Translations under genes and position numbers: made by a program
In this document: positions 11,975-22,872 of the stretch, one piece after another
Numbering within the stretch: position 1 is the stretch's first letter
How the letters are laid out: each line of letters begins with the position of its first letter
The notes under the pieces: generated by a model
Told to the model about the DNA's origin: nothing
Databases searched by the model: none
What the model saw: only the letters and a program-made list of their open reading frames with translations
Source of the DNA: Bidens hawaiensis
Lineage: Eukaryota; Streptophyta; Magnoliopsida; Asterales; Asteraceae
NCBI GenBank assembly: GCA_021521415.1
Contig: JAIQDT010000167.1
Span: 1,742,501 to 1,806,500 of the forward strand
Direction: 5' to 3'
Length of the DNA stretch: 64,000 nt

Positions 11975-12215
11975 GTTCCAAACATGCCTCTAGAAAGATC
12001 AGAAGTGGTCAGAGCTGTAATTGTACGTACTTGTAAATAACTTAAATGTGACAACGGTATGATAATACGATATGATGACAATGCTTCAATTGTGATTTAT
12101 CAAGAAGGAAATTCAAAAGGAACTCGAGTTTTTGGTGCGATTGCCCGAGAATAGAGACAGTTCAATTTTACTAAAATAGTTTCATTAACTCCTGAGGTAT
12201 TATAAAACGAGACCA
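11975..12215 (+). pseudogene. rpl14: Plastid rpl14 3' fragment
   Basis: The plus strand encodes [16 protein letters not shown] near 11983-12030, then a stop, [13 protein letters not shown] at about 12047-12085 and [11 protein letters not shown] near 12122-12155. It ends with QFNFTKIVS-like residues and a TAT TAT TAA tail. This is the C-terminal two-thirds of chloroplast ribosomal protein L14 (large subunit). A stop replaces a lysine-type codon after the VRTC motif. In plastomes rpl14 does not neighbour ycf2 on both sides as here. Confidence 0.88.
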
Positions 12216-12324
12216 CGATATGGTTATAGGTTATAGTAGAGTATTTAAAATAAATAGATTAAGATTCATTTAGTAGATTTTATCTCACGTATATACCTTT
12301 TAAAATGAATATTCATAATTCCTA

Positions 12325-12825
12325 AAAAAATATGTAAAAAAGCATGTTGATTATATCCAAATTTCGAGGCACCATTTTTGTTCAATAAGATACCAAAGTG
12401 GATGATTGACTCATTCCATACTAGACAGAATCACAGGAAATCCTTTGATAACACGGATTCCTATTTCTCAATGATATTCCACGATCAATACAATTGGCTG
12501 AATCCCGTGAAATCATTTCATAGAAGTTCATTGAGATCTTCTTTTTATAAAAGAAATAAACTTCGATTCTTGAATAATCCACATCATTTCTGCTTCTATT
12601 GTAACAAAAGATTCCCCTTTTATGTGGAAAAGGCCAGTATCAATAATGATGATTTTACGTATGGAAAATTCCTCAATATCTTGTTCATTCGCCACAAAAT
12701 ATTTTTTTTGTGCGTCGGTAAAAAAAAACATGCTTTTTGGGGGAGAGATACTATTTCAGCAATCGAGTCACATGTATCTAACATTTTCATACATAAGGCT
12801 TTTCCACAAAGTGGTGACTGAGGTT
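12325..12825 (+). pseudogene. ycf2: Second plastid ycf2 fragment
   Basis: A frame open to 12821 encodes [20 protein letters not shown] and continues through [34 protein letters not shown] and [20 protein letters not shown] to FPQSGD. This is an internal part of plastid Ycf2, distinct from the piece at 11500-11965. It keeps an open frame of about 147 codons by sequence conservation, not by function: there is no native start, and the plastid sequence stops abruptly at about 12825. The 12216-12324 stretch before it is AT-rich and may be rpl14 downstream spacer. Confidence 0.92.
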
Positions 12826-13122
12826 TTTACTATCTATTACCATATTTATTACCCGAAAGTAGATTGATAAAAAGGAGTGGATAGCAGGAACAATCAAAAC
12901 ATTAGCTAGCTAACAACGACACCAGTATTATCGATGATACCCTATCCGGGGCATCCCTCTTTTGCTTAGATAGAATACCCCTCGCAAGCTCGGACGCCCC
13001 CACTCGTCCGAGAGGTGGGTGATTATTCCCTCCAGGGGTATTCAACTCGGGCCCTACAAAAGGAAAGTAGGAAAAACAACAGGAAACTCACAATTTCATA
13101 AGAGATCATAGAAACTTTAGCT
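12826..13122. other. Unassigned part of plastid mosaic
   Basis: GC-richer than its surroundings, including a run near 12987-13017 with an imperfect inverted repeat around GGACGCCCCCACTCGTCC. It may be the inner part of the rpl2 intron or another organelle fragment. I could not place it. Confidence 0.35.
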
Positions 13123-13611
13123 ACATGCATCGTGAGCCTCCGATCGCCCCAGGTGTTAGGTGAAGTCTTTCCCACGTTCAGAACCAGCAAACTGTGCAGC
13201 TGAAGACAGGAAGTCTATGATTGAGACAACCAGGTGCGTATTGAACTAAAAGACTCCGTGCATTCGGTCTCGGCGTGAGCTGCCAAGCCGACATGTCTTT
13301 AGAGTTACCACTGCTTAGCATTCAATTCGCCTCTGACCATCAAATGAAATGTGAATAATCCGTCCTCTTCTTTTTGAAAGAAGGGGCGTTTCCGGTTTCG
13401 TCAGTGCTTGAAACAATTTTGTCTTCTCCATATTACTATATCTCTAGAGTCAATAATTTTACATGAGGAACTATTGAACTCAATCACTTGCTTCCGTTAC
13501 TCTTCAGTTTTCTGTTGAGGTCATGTAGAGGTACTCAAATTGGATCAGTGATCGATTTCTAGGTTTCGTCATAAGCCTAATTGGTTACTTCCAATTACGT
13601 AAATCAATAGT
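13123..13611 (-). pseudogene. Plastid rpl2 group II intron fragment
   Basis: Read on the minus strand, the sequence following the exon starts GTGCGG, the group II 5' splice consensus (GTGYG), at about 13622. It then runs through sequence I recognise as rpl2 intron. The 3' extent is uncertain. Confidence 0.65.
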
Positions 13612-13745
13612 TCAAACCGCACTCAAAGGTAGGGCATTTCCCATTTTTATAGGAACTTCTGTACCAGAAACAATGGTATCTCCAATTATAGCCCCCCTGG
13701 GATGTAAAATATATCTTTTCTCACCATACCTATAGTGATAGAGAA
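13612..13745 (-). pseudogene. rpl2: Plastid rpl2 exon 1 fragment
   Basis: The minus strand encodes [20 protein letters not shown], then [14 protein letters not shown], directly before a group II intron boundary. This is the end of exon 1 of chloroplast ribosomal protein L2. Upstream of GEKR the similarity fades; residues that should read like a DPNRNAYICLIHYG segment are scrambled, so the exon is truncated near 13745. Strand is opposite to the ycf2 and rpl14 pieces, which supports rearrangement of the mosaic. Confidence 0.88.
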
Positions 13746-14243
13746 AGAATATCAATCCACCATAACCTTTGCTCAGTCTTCTCCCTATTTTAATCCACAC
13801 CAGCAATAAGGTGGGTGTGAGCAAGGTCTTGCAAGCAGAGGAAAAAGGAAAATGTTAAGACGAGTTGTTATGACCCGTGGGCTATGCAGTTTGTCGGTCC
13901 CACTAATAGGATATATCACTTACAACAAATGTCGTAACCCACACTATAAAGTGTTGTCAAGAAGGTTAACGAACTACTATATAAGGTAAGAACAATAGTA
14001 TGTTAACTGCGGAATCACTAACACACTAAATGTTGCACAATAAATACTAAGGTAACACACACAAACATTAACTCAAAATATTTCCATTTATAGAAAGATA
14101 CATACAAATGCAAATCAATTAGGGTTTCTGTAAGGAATTTTTGTCCGTACGAATTAAAGATCAACCGTCACACTCTAAGTCAGGAATATTATCAAGATGT
14201 TTTTGTAGTGTGTCGTTTTCTTGGAGGCATGCCCTAGATTATT

Positions 14244-14252
14244 CTATTTATA
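14244..14252 (-). promoter_or_regulatory. TATA box, first copy (B LTR)
   Basis: Minus strand TATAAATAG within the 250-bp unit, a consensus plant TATA box in the expected U3/R area. The C LTR counterpart near 57875-57885 is degraded. Confidence 0.65.
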
Positions 14253-14493
14253 GGCCTGCCTCCTGACAGATGTCATTCCCTTTTAGAAACCCTAATGATT
14301 GATAAATAATCAGAAAAACATATTACAAAAGATTCTTAGTGTAAAACAGGTCTTCGGGTAAGCTTTGCAGCTTTTGTATTCTTCGAGCAGACCTGGTAAC
14401 GAATTAAAGATCAACGGTCACACTCAAAGTCAGGAATATTATCAAGATGTTTTTGTAGTGTGTCGTCTTCTTGGAGGCATGCCCTAGATTATT

Positions 14494-14502
14494 CTATTTA
14501 TA
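14494..14502 (-). promoter_or_regulatory. TATA box, second copy (B LTR)
   Basis: Identical TATAAATAG exactly 250 bp from the first copy, so the core promoter is duplicated in tandem. Confidence 0.65.
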
Positions 14503-15272
14503 GGCCTGCCTCCTGAAAGATGTCATTCCCTTTTAGAAATCCTAATGATTGATAAATAACCAGAAAAACATATTACAAAAGATTCTTAGTGTAAAACAGG
14601 TCTTCGGGTAAACTTTGCAGCTTTTGTATTCTTCGAGCAGACCTGGTAACGAAAGTGTGCTGGGGAACAGTTCTCCAGGTAGACTTTACGTAGAATATTT
14701 TCTTTAGAAAATATTCACCTAGCAGACTTCAATCTTCTTGACCATAGCAAACTTTGCTCGGTATGGTCATACGAGCAAACTGCTCTTCATGAATCCCTTC
14801 AACTCTTTGTTAGAAGATAACTTTTTTGAACAAACTTCAAGTGTGCTGGTAACACTGTAGACTATGCTGCTAGCACTGTAGCTTGCTCGGAGTTTAACCT
14901 TGCTAGAGAAAAAGTCCTTAAAATATTTCTTGATCAACTTTTTTCAAGCTTGCCGGGACTACTGTTTATTAAGAATAAACCTTGCTAGATCCTCCAAAAG
15001 ACTTGGTTTCTTTAGCATGGTTAAGCCAAGGGTTTGTTCGAAAGCAAACCATGCTCGAATTGAAGAACAACTTTGATAGACAAAGTGAATCCTGCTCGGA
15101 TTGACACTTAAGAAGGCTTCAAGAAGATAACCTTGCTCGGAGAACAAAATACCTTGCTAGGATAAGTCAAATCATGCTCGAAGGCCTAAGTGTGCTTGAT
15201 GTCCATACTTAGCCATTATTGAGGAGGTTGAGAAGATTCCATTCTTCATTTAAGCATTTTCTCATCCCAATA

Positions 15273-15283
15273 ATCTCCCCCTA
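15273..15283 (-). other. Element B polypurine tract
   Basis: Minus strand TAGGGGGAGAT directly before the LTR start, matching GAGGGAGAT before the C LTR. Confidence 0.75.
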
Positions 15284-15450
15284 GATTGAAACACCTCAGC
15301 TGTACCAAAAAACTTCTATGGTTACATACACTTAGTCAAAAATACACATCAAATCAAAATCAAATTACATAACATAATCAAAATACTACAAAGTTGAAAT
15401 TCTGTCCAGTAGACATTACAAAGCAAATCCTAAGCTAATAAACATAGTCT

Positions 15451-16530
15451 TTATCTTCTGGAGCTTGAGGCTGCTTGTCTTCTTGCCAACTTTGCACTAC
15501 ATGCTCTTTCCTTGAACATAAATAACAACTTATGATGAGGGTGGCTTTCAGGTAAAGTCCATTCCATAATATCCATTAAATCATCATCATGCATGAAAGT
15601 TAAGTCCTCATCTGTTTTGATTATCCCCAAGGCAAGTCCTTCTGAATTTCTGATAATGTAGGAATCATCTTCTTATTTATAGTCAATCCTAGAAATCCTA
15701 CGATTTCTCTTGACTTCCAGATTGGGCCTTGTCATTCTTCTTCTCATACTGATATAGACCATCATGTTGGCCAGGGGATCCTTGTTCTTTTCTTTAGTTA
15801 TGTAGTCAAATTCAACATATTTTATATCACTTAATCTCTTGTCTAACCTGGTCTTCTCATACTCAGACAATCTCCACTTCTTCTTTTTCTTCAACAATGG
15901 GAATCCCCTACTGGCTTCATTTTTGAGATGTTTAGACAGCTCATTCTGCTGCCTACTTGCAAACCTGTGGCTATAATGATAATCATGCAAATCCATGTTT
16001 GCCATTTCTTCCAGCTGTTCCCTTGTGAACTCAGCAAAATCATCTTTAAAAATTATCTCCCTTAAATCTCCACTCTTCATTATTACTTTCAATGTTTGAG
16101 AGACAGAATCATAAAAGCGCTTCTTGGGTAGGTCCACAACAGTTGGTGGCCTATTTTGTCTTTGTTGAGCCGCCCTGGTCGTAGGAATCTGTGTTCTTGA
16201 GGCTAAGGACCTAGAAGGAGCTGCCTTTTTGGGTTTTGTTGCCCTCAACTCCCCAAATTTCTTCATATACATTGAGATCACCATACCCACTGGCATAGCC
16301 ATCACATCCAGAAATTTTTCACCCCTTCTTTTGCTAGCCTTTCAATCATACTCATGATTCTTTCAACACCAAGCTGACCATCAGGTACAAATCTCACTCC
16401 ACTTGGTCCAGCTTCAAAGTTTCTGGAATTTCTTTGTTCAGCTTCAAGTTTTTCCCATTCATCCTTCTCTTAATAGAATAACTCCTTTAGTTGAGCTTTT
16501 CCTAGTAGGTCAAACACATTCTCATTCATG
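15451..16530 (-). pseudogene. Tail of extra (non-pol) ORF of element B
   Basis: Homologous to the plus-strand ORF ending at 56993 in C. Frame 16305-15673 is open (about 210 residues, Lys/Arg/Glu-rich) with motifs DDFAEFTREQLEEMANMDLH and a FASRQQNELSKHLKNE segment; C has FACQQRNELSKFLKEQ. After one stop at 15673 the frame continues to RNSEGLALGII, an SHPHHK motif and the terminal SSRR at 15463-15454, all shared with C. Upstream (16306-16530) it continues as NVFDLLGKAQLKELFY, where C has AQLKELLY. No RT, protease or integrase motif is present. Function is unknown; the composition suggests a basic, partly coiled-coil protein. It is cut at about 16530 by the junction with element A. Confidence 0.75.
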
Positions 16531-16579
16531 CCGAATGAGTCAAAAGAACAATTGTTCAGATATCCAAATACAAAATAGA

Positions 16580-18053
16580 TCAATTCCGATCACTAGAATA
16601 TCGAAGTCCTAAGGCGCAAGTATGACCCTCATGCTTTGGCCTTTCAAGGACCTTCGTGAGTGGATCCGCAATTTTTTGATCAGTGTGAACTTTGCGAATA
16701 TATATCTTTCCTTTTTCAACTCCAACCCTTATGTAGTTCAATCTCCGCTCAATGTGCCTCGTCTTTTGATGTGCATCGGGTTCTTTTATTTGAGCAATTG
16801 CACCCTCGTTTTCACAAAAGATCTCTAGAGGGTCCTGAATGGTACGGACTACTCCTAGGTCGGCAATAAATTTCTTATCCACGCAACTTCTTGAGCTGCC
16901 AATGAGGCGGCGATGTATTCCAAGAGACTTCTCCACTATTCATAACAAAAACATATCCCGATTGTGATCGAGAATCGTCTCGATCACTTTGGAAACTCGC
17001 ATCCGTGTAACCCTTTCCTCCTCACCAGAGCCATATATGGGAAACATATCCTTAGTCCTTCTAAGGTATTTCAATAAGCTCTTAACCGCCATCCAATGGC
17101 TGCTTCCCGGATTCTGTTGGATGTTGGAATCTACTTGTCATGCTTAAAGCGCATGACACATCCGGTCTAGTGCATATCATTGCATACTTGATCGATCCTA
17201 TAGCCGAAGCATATGGGATTCCTTTCAGTTTCTCTTGCTCATCCTTTGAGCTTGGACATTGAGTCGCACTCAATATCGTTCCACTTTGAATAGGTACCAA
17301 ACCTTTCTTAGAGTTTTCCATCTTGAACCTTTTCAAGATTTTATCGATGTATGCACTTTCGTTTAAACCTATCAATCGCCTAGATCTATCCCTATAGATC
17401 TTTATTCCCAAAATATAGGCGGCTTCACCAAGATCTTTGATGGAAAAACAACTCCCAAGCCAAGCTTTTACACCTTCCAAGGTTGGAATATCATTTCCAA
17501 ATAGTAGTATGTCATCAACATACAATACTAAGAAAGTAATAATGCTTCCACTAGCTTTCTTATACACACAAGCCTCATCGGCGTTCTTGATGAATCCAAG
17601 TTTCTTAACCTCTTCATCAAAACGGTGATTCCAACTTCTAGATGCTTGTTTCAATCCATAGATTGATTTCTTTAACTTGCATACTTTATTAAGATGTTGT
17701 GGATCGACAAAACCTTCGGGCTGAACCATATAGACATCTTCTTCAAGATGTCCATTTAGAAAAGCAGTTTTGACATCCATTTGCCAAATCTCATAGTCAT
17801 AATATGCGGCTATGGCAAATAATATCCTAATAGACTTTAGCATTGCCACCGGCGAAAAGGTCTCATCATAATCAACCCTTTGAGTTTGAGGAAAACCTTT
17901 TGCTACAAGTCTTGCTTTATAAGTATCCAAGTTTCTATGCATATCGGTTTTCTTCTTGAAAACCCACTTACTTCCAACCGGCTTGGAGTTAAGAGGTGGT
18001 ACAACCAAATCCCATACTTGGTTGTCTTGCATCACGGTATGTGGTGAGTTCAC
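16580..18053 (-). pseudogene. Element A reverse transcriptase and RNase H
   Basis: RT occupies an open 323-codon frame (18053-17082). Visible motifs are KWVFKKK (about residue 29), YKARLVAKGF (45), [20 protein letters not shown] (90), [10 protein letters not shown] (132) and the catalytic YVDDILLF at residues 178-185, all in copia order. RNase H follows after a break and is readable from 16936 to 16580 (IFCENEGAIAQIK, HQKTRHIERRLNYIR, HTDQKIADPLTK). These convert element RNA to DNA in cytoplasmic particles. The RT motif is intact, but frame breaks near 17082 and upstream make the polyprotein non-functional. Confidence 0.93.
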
Positions 18054-18059
18054 CCAATT

Positions 18060-19307
18060 CTACCACGCAGCATCCATCCATGAAAATCCATATCTTTTGG
18101 GTGGATTACTAATTCTACCAGATTTGCGAACGTTTTGTGTGTCGTGATCAACCATTTGATCATTATTAACAAACTCTTGTTGATTTCTAGTATCAACCAG
18201 ACGTGTATCGGCTTGTGGTTCTCGATCCTCCTCGAGTTCCACCGTTCAACTAGTTCCTTCCATAAGGAACTTAGTTTCTAAGAACCCGGCCTTTCGAGCA
18301 GTAAACACCTTTTGCTCGGTTGGGTTGTACAAAGATACACTTAGTGGATCGGCTTTCAAGTTATTTTTGGTGTTGTGCTTAACATGAGCCTCACAACCCC
18401 ATACATTTAAATATGATAATGATGGAACCCTTCCATGCGATATTTCAAAAGGTGTCTTGTCCACTTTCTTTGTTGGTGCCATATTTAAAATACGGGCTGC
18501 AGAGAGCAATGGGAAACCCCAAAACGATAGAGGCAATGTGTTTCTTTCCATCATAGATCGAACCATATCCAATAGAGTACGATTCCTCCTTTCGGACACA
18601 CAATTATGTTATGGTGTTCCGGGTGCAGTAGGTTGTGAGATGATCCCACATCTCCTAAGATGATCTAGAAAATCATCATTAAGGTATTCACATCCTCTAT
18701 CCGAACAAAGTACTTTGATTGTTTTGTTGAGTTGATTTTCTACTTTATTTTAGAAGACTTTGAACATTTCAAAGGCTTCATCTTTGTTCCTTAACAAGTA
18801 CACATACCCATAACGACTATAATCATCGATAGAAGTTAAGAAGTATCTTTCACCATTCCTTGTCATTGCCTTAAAAGGACCACATACATCTGAATGTATG
18901 ATACCTAATAAGTCTTTCGCCCTTTCAGTAGTTCCACAAAAGGGTTCCTTGCTCATCGTTCCTTGTATACAAGATTCACACTTATCAAATGCATCATTAT
19001 TTGATTCCAAAAGACCATTCTTTTGAAGTGTATGTATGCGATATTTGTTTATGTGACCAAGGCGACAATGCCAAAGATATGTCGTACTCAAATTTATTTT
19101 GAGTTTCTTGGTGCTAGATTGGTACAACAAGTTATCAATAGATGTGTTATCATGAACTAATTCATAAATGTCATTAGATGGCATTGCTTTAAAATAAAAG
19201 ACATTATTCATGAAAACATAAATACCATCGTTAGCAAACTTTAAATCATATCCAAATTGTCTTAATAAAGAAACAGAGATAATATTCCTAGTCAAACTAG
19301 GACCCAT
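18060..19307 (-). pseudogene. Element A integrase
   Basis: From 19307 the frame reads the pre-integrase zinc-binding region (WHCRLGHINKYRIHTL, then CESCIQGTMSKEPF) and the catalytic core start (IIHSDVCGPFKAMTRNGERY, SIDDYSRYGYVYLL). A break at 18750 is followed by the second half (18599-18246: ERRNRTLLDMVRSMMERN, FWGFPLLSAARILN) with the core's conserved Glu region just upstream. A short in-frame loss occurs near 18340, where a GYP-type stretch present in E is missing. The linker to RT is at 18242-18060. Integrase would insert the cDNA into the nuclear genome; here it is split by stops. Confidence 0.9.
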
Positions 19308-20012
19308 ACAAAATGTTTTTCAAAATAACTTCCAAACCATTTGGAAGATTCAAAACATAATCTACTCGGGCTTGGACGTCAACCTTTGCTCCTTCGAGCT
19401 AACATTTAGCTTCTTCAGTTTTGGTGGTTCCACTTTTGCCTTTTCTTTAAACTTGCCATTGACGTGTCCCTTTACCAATCTGCAACCTTTGCTTTAGGTT
19501 CCGGGTGATGCCTCTTCTTGTTGCCACCTTCATTGATCGTGAGAACCGACAAAACCCTTTTACCCATTCCCACTTCGGCCGTTTTGAGCATTGCGTGAAG
19601 CTCACCAATGCTCTTGTCCCATCCATTCATGTTATAATTCATGACAAATGTCTGAATCCTTTTAGTTAAGCCATTAAGGATCATATCCGTGGCTAACTCT
19701 TTTGAGACGGGACAATTAATCCGTTCAACCCGATCAATGTGGCTTTAATCTTAAGCACATAAGATGAAACGAATTGGGTTTCTTCCATATGACATGAATG
19801 AATCGCTCGAACCGTTTCGAAGCGTTCCACCCTAGCTTGAGTAAGGAACATTTCCTTAAGTTAGGGTGATAATGTCATATGCCCCATGATTCTCAAAATC
19901 CTTTTGAATTTCAGGAATCATTGTTCCCAACATGAGGCAAGAAACTTGCATCGAATCCTCGGTATATTTCAACCAATCGTTATAGGCATCCAAGTCGTCA
20001 ACATTAGGTTCA
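19308..20012 (-). pseudogene. Element A gag C-terminal half, zinc knuckle and protease site deleted
   Basis: Gag continues here with EPNVDDLDAYNDW near 20012 and then a middle part with FVMNYNMNGWDKSIGELHAM (about 19650-19590). A Lys-rich tail ends at about 19410 in KKLNVSS. The next codons already belong to the stretch after protease (AKVDV..., about 19385), whereas G has a CFGCGEIGH zinc knuckle and a VLDTGGGTH protease site between these points. So about 240 bp covering RNA binding and the protease aspartate are missing. Confidence 0.8.
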
Positions 20013-22710
20013 TGTCACACCCCAACTAGGTAGTTGCTGAAGCGTAATACGGGAATGTAACAGATATATCTGGTATCAACCACATTGTTTATAAAGAAAT
20101 TCAACAAACTAATTTACATCATATTACATTGGTTAGTACTAAGTTTACAACTAAGTGAAAAACACATAACCAATTCTCGGTTTCTTATTTATTAGTATGT
20201 ACTTGTATTTATTCACAGCGCTTCACTTCCCTTCTAGCACTGAGCACATAAGCAAATTATTCCAACTTGGGCTCACCTGAAAAGCATGTTAAAACAGGTC
20301 AACTACATCTAGTTGGTGAGTTTCAAGTTTCACGAGTACGAACGAAATCAGTAAAGAGTTCGTAAAGTTTATAATACGTATGTATGTATGTATGTATGTA
20401 GTATGTATGTATGTATGTATATATGTATGCATGCATGCATGTATGTATGTATGTATGTATGTAGGTGTATGATGTTTTTAACTAAGCCACAAGTGAAACC
20501 GAAACTAGCTAAAACACATGGCCACCCTTGCCCATGCACTCCCGTTGGCATTTAACAGCCACTTTGCCCCAAGAATGTACTATGTCTAACACCACATAGC
20601 AGATGGTAACAAGTTTAAATGACAATGTGCAACTTGGTTAACATGTTCCAGCTTACCCCTCCAGCCCTGTCTGTTGGGTTTGTCAAACCGATAGTATTAT
20701 CCACACGTCACCGGTACGAAGTTAATCACTTGTGTTTGTGGGGACTTTCAAGTGTTAGTACTTAGATAATACACATCATCACACGTTTTCAAGTATATAA
20801 GATATGTAAACATGCTTTCCACCCCAAAAGTTCGAAAAACAGTTTAGAAAGTAGGGTCGTGAAACTCACCTTAAAATAGTTCAAGCTGGTTTTACGTATC
20901 AGTAACTAGAGTGTCTCCATTATAGCTTGAATCCTATAACCGGTATAGTACCGTTAATACTAGTACAATGTTTAAACTAAATCGGGCTGTATAACTAGTC
21001 CGAGTATAGCTGTTAGGCCCAGAACATGACCATAGTCTTAGATTGTGACGTTGTACACTATGAAATGTTTAAAACCAGACTTGGCTCAGTTTCACCGTTT
21101 TCCGAGCCTAGCCAAGTTGATTGTTTATGCGTTTCGGGATTAGGTAAACATATTGATTGATAAAATGATTTGATTTATGAAAGAATTTGGAAGTTTCGGT
21201 ATCTGGATTGATCGCAGGGTTTGTTTCCGTTTTCATATGGTTTTGATTGTACGAAACGCGTACAATACACCTGAAATGTCCGGAAATGTCGTAAAAAGTT
21301 CGTTTTTATCTAATTCATCCTAAACTATGATATTTGACAACTTTTGATGTTTTGAAGTGCCGGTCAGTTCGCTAAGTACAAAACTTCCGGTTTCGTTGAA
21401 ATATATATATAATTTAAATCTTCAAATAACCATAAGTAATTATGTAATTACAGATAAATTCTAAAATATTTTTTAATAACAGAGTAAAATCTGTAGAATT
21501 TTATACAAATATTTTTAGTATTTTTATACCTAACTATTTATTTACAAAAATTCATTTTATGTGATATAATTAACCGATAATTATCCCGTTTATACCAAAC
21601 GATTCCCCAAAAATCCGATAATTTTTCTAAGTGGTCACAATACCCTGAAACAATCCCTGTAAAATTTCCAAATCCTAATTCTTTGAATAAAATACCCTTT
21701 TGTGCATTTTTCGGCCGTTAAAACTCGATATAAACGCAATAGCACAAACCATACTTAGACATATCCAAAACATCCCAAAGTTTTCCAGTAATCTTAGCGT
21801 ATCATTTCTGAGTTCCAAACCAAATTTCATAGTTTTTCATAAAGTTTAACTATTTTTTCCGAATAGACGCCAATAAACCGTAATAAATTCGCCATATATT
21901 CTCCGTTTATCGAAAAATTACCAAATTTGAACAAATAATTATTTACATGATCCGTAATGTCCCTGAAAAGTTTCACAAGCTAAAAAAAGCAAGTTACAAC
22001 CTAATACTAAACCGCCCCTAAACGAGTAATACGGTAATTACGTTGTCGGTTTTCGATAGTTTTTTATGGTTTTAAAGACACTCCAGGTCTTGGGTCACAA
22101 AGTCAGTGTATCTACATATTATATAACATCAAACCAAGTATAAATAATCCATAGAACAGCCTTGTTAAATAGGGTTTCGGTTTTGGTTTCAAAATCGAAC
22201 TTTTGAACCGTAAAAATGACATATTCATGTTCTAATCTGTGTTTTTGGTCAAAAATCTATAAGTTTATGCTTTGTAAATATGTTTAACATCAAAACATGA
22301 TTTTAGTTGATTTTTATGGTTTTTGAATGGTTAAACATGTTTAAAACTAATCAAGAATTAATTTTCTATGTTTAAACTTGGTTAATCAAACATGAAATGA
22401 ATGAAAATTTAGGAGTTACCTCTAGGGTTTGGCATAAAATGTGAAGAACACAGCTTCTTTGGAGTTGGTTTGATAAGTTTGTGCACAAAAATATCCAAGT
22501 GAAGCTTATTTAACTAGTTAAAACAAAACAAAGGATCCCACCCCCTTTTTGCGACCGACCCATAAAGAGGGCCCTTTGGGCCTCATTTTAGCCCATTAAC
22601 GCCTCGGTTTCCATGCCAATCATAAATATCGGTCCAAAATTTAATTCGGGTTCGGTTTTTCGAGTGGGAAAAACAGCGCTAAAACGAGTGTTTTTCAGCC
22701 TATTTTTGTA
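20013..22710 (-). repeat. Truncated gypsy LTR inserted in gag of element A
   Basis: It begins TGTCACACCCC at 20013, is collinear with the LTRs of F and Gyp1, and stops at about 22710. That is roughly 380 bp short of the terminal TGTCACA. The right junction leaves gag at TAC (YILY) and about 13 bp of gag before ATGAACC are lost. No target duplication remains. GTA is shared by both sides at the break (22708-22710). Confidence 0.88.
20380..20471. repeat. (TATG)n microsatellite
   Basis: Interrupted TATG/CATG array inside the gypsy LTR. Shorter versions occur at the same LTR position near 31455-31480 and 40305-40325. Confidence 0.9.
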
Positions 22711-22872
22711 CAATATATAGGATTTCTTTTCTTGCTTGAGAACAAATCTTAAGTTTCGATACCAATCCATAAAGTTATTGTAGTTTAGACGATCCTTGTC
22801 CAAAATAGCTCTTAGCGATAGGTTATGCACGGGTGGGATAATTGCTTTAGGTGGATTATTGATTGCGGCCAT
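22711..22872 (-). pseudogene. Element A gag N-terminus
   Basis: ATG at 22872 gives MAAINNPPKAIIPPVHNLSL, then RAILDKDRLNYNNFMDWYRN and LRFVLKQEKKSYILY, where the gypsy LTR breaks the frame. E (30364) and G (62432) have the same beginning. This is the copia gag domain that assembles particles. Residues after YILY in the raw reading are gypsy LTR sequence and not gag. Confidence 0.9.

Larger units (their letters stand above)
11200..13745. other. Mosaic nuclear plastid DNA insertion (NUPT)
   Basis: Five recognisable plastid segments are joined in an order not found in plastomes: trnI-GAU intron/ycf68, ycf2, rpl14, a second ycf2 part, and reverse-strand rpl2 exon 1 with intron. trnI, ycf2 and rpl2 belong to the inverted repeat and rpl14 to the large single-copy region in typical angiosperms. 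Each piece is altered by substitutions or stops, as expected for non-functional nuclear copies. A mitochondrial intermediate holding plastid DNA cannot be excluded. The block lies between Gyp1 and element B. Confidence 0.85.
14151..14650. repeat. 250-bp tandem duplication inside B LTR
   Basis: 14151-14400 and 14401-14650 are almost identical (a few substitutions by eye), each beginning GAATTAAAGATCAAC and ending GACCTGGTAAC. The duplicated unit includes the TATA box. Confidence 0.95.
13853..15272 (-). repeat. Element B LTR
   Basis: On the minus strand it begins TATTGGGATGAG (TGTTGGGATCAAG in the C copy) and ends TCTTAACA (TCCTAACA in C). It is about 360 bp longer than the C LTR, of which 250 bp is the internal tandem duplication at 14151-14650. 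U3 (14650-15272) holds many TTGCTCG-type motifs. Confidence 0.85.
13853..16530 (-). mobile_element. B: truncated copia-type element end (LTR + extra ORF tail)
   Basis: It consists of an LTR (13853-15272), a polypurine tract and the tail of an extra ORF, all read on the minus strand. The same modules occur on the plus strand in element C (LTR 57175-58230, ORF to 56993). B ends at about 16530, where sequence of element A takes over. No pol is present. Confidence 0.85.

Noticed and set aside
12378..12821. Possible nuclear gene of 147 codons
   Set aside because: The protein is an internal slice of plastid Ycf2 without a native start (the apparent first residue is a TTG codon), inside a scrambled plastid block.
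13612..13824. Possible ribosomal protein gene
   Set aside because: Only the end of plastid rpl2 exon 1 is present, running straight into intron sequence, so it is a pseudogene fragment.
15673..16305. Possible host nuclear protein (basic, 210 residues)
   Set aside because: It matches the plus-strand ORF of element C and lies next to an LTR and polypurine tract.
16403..18663. Plus-strand frames over element A pol
   Set aside because: They are antisense shadows of RT, RNase H and integrase, which read clearly on the minus strand.
20369..20551. His/Ile/Tyr-rich small ORF
   Set aside because: It is produced by the TATG microsatellite.
20013..22710. Clean solo LTR
   Set aside because: It lacks about 380 bp at one end and has no target duplication, so it is a truncated LTR.
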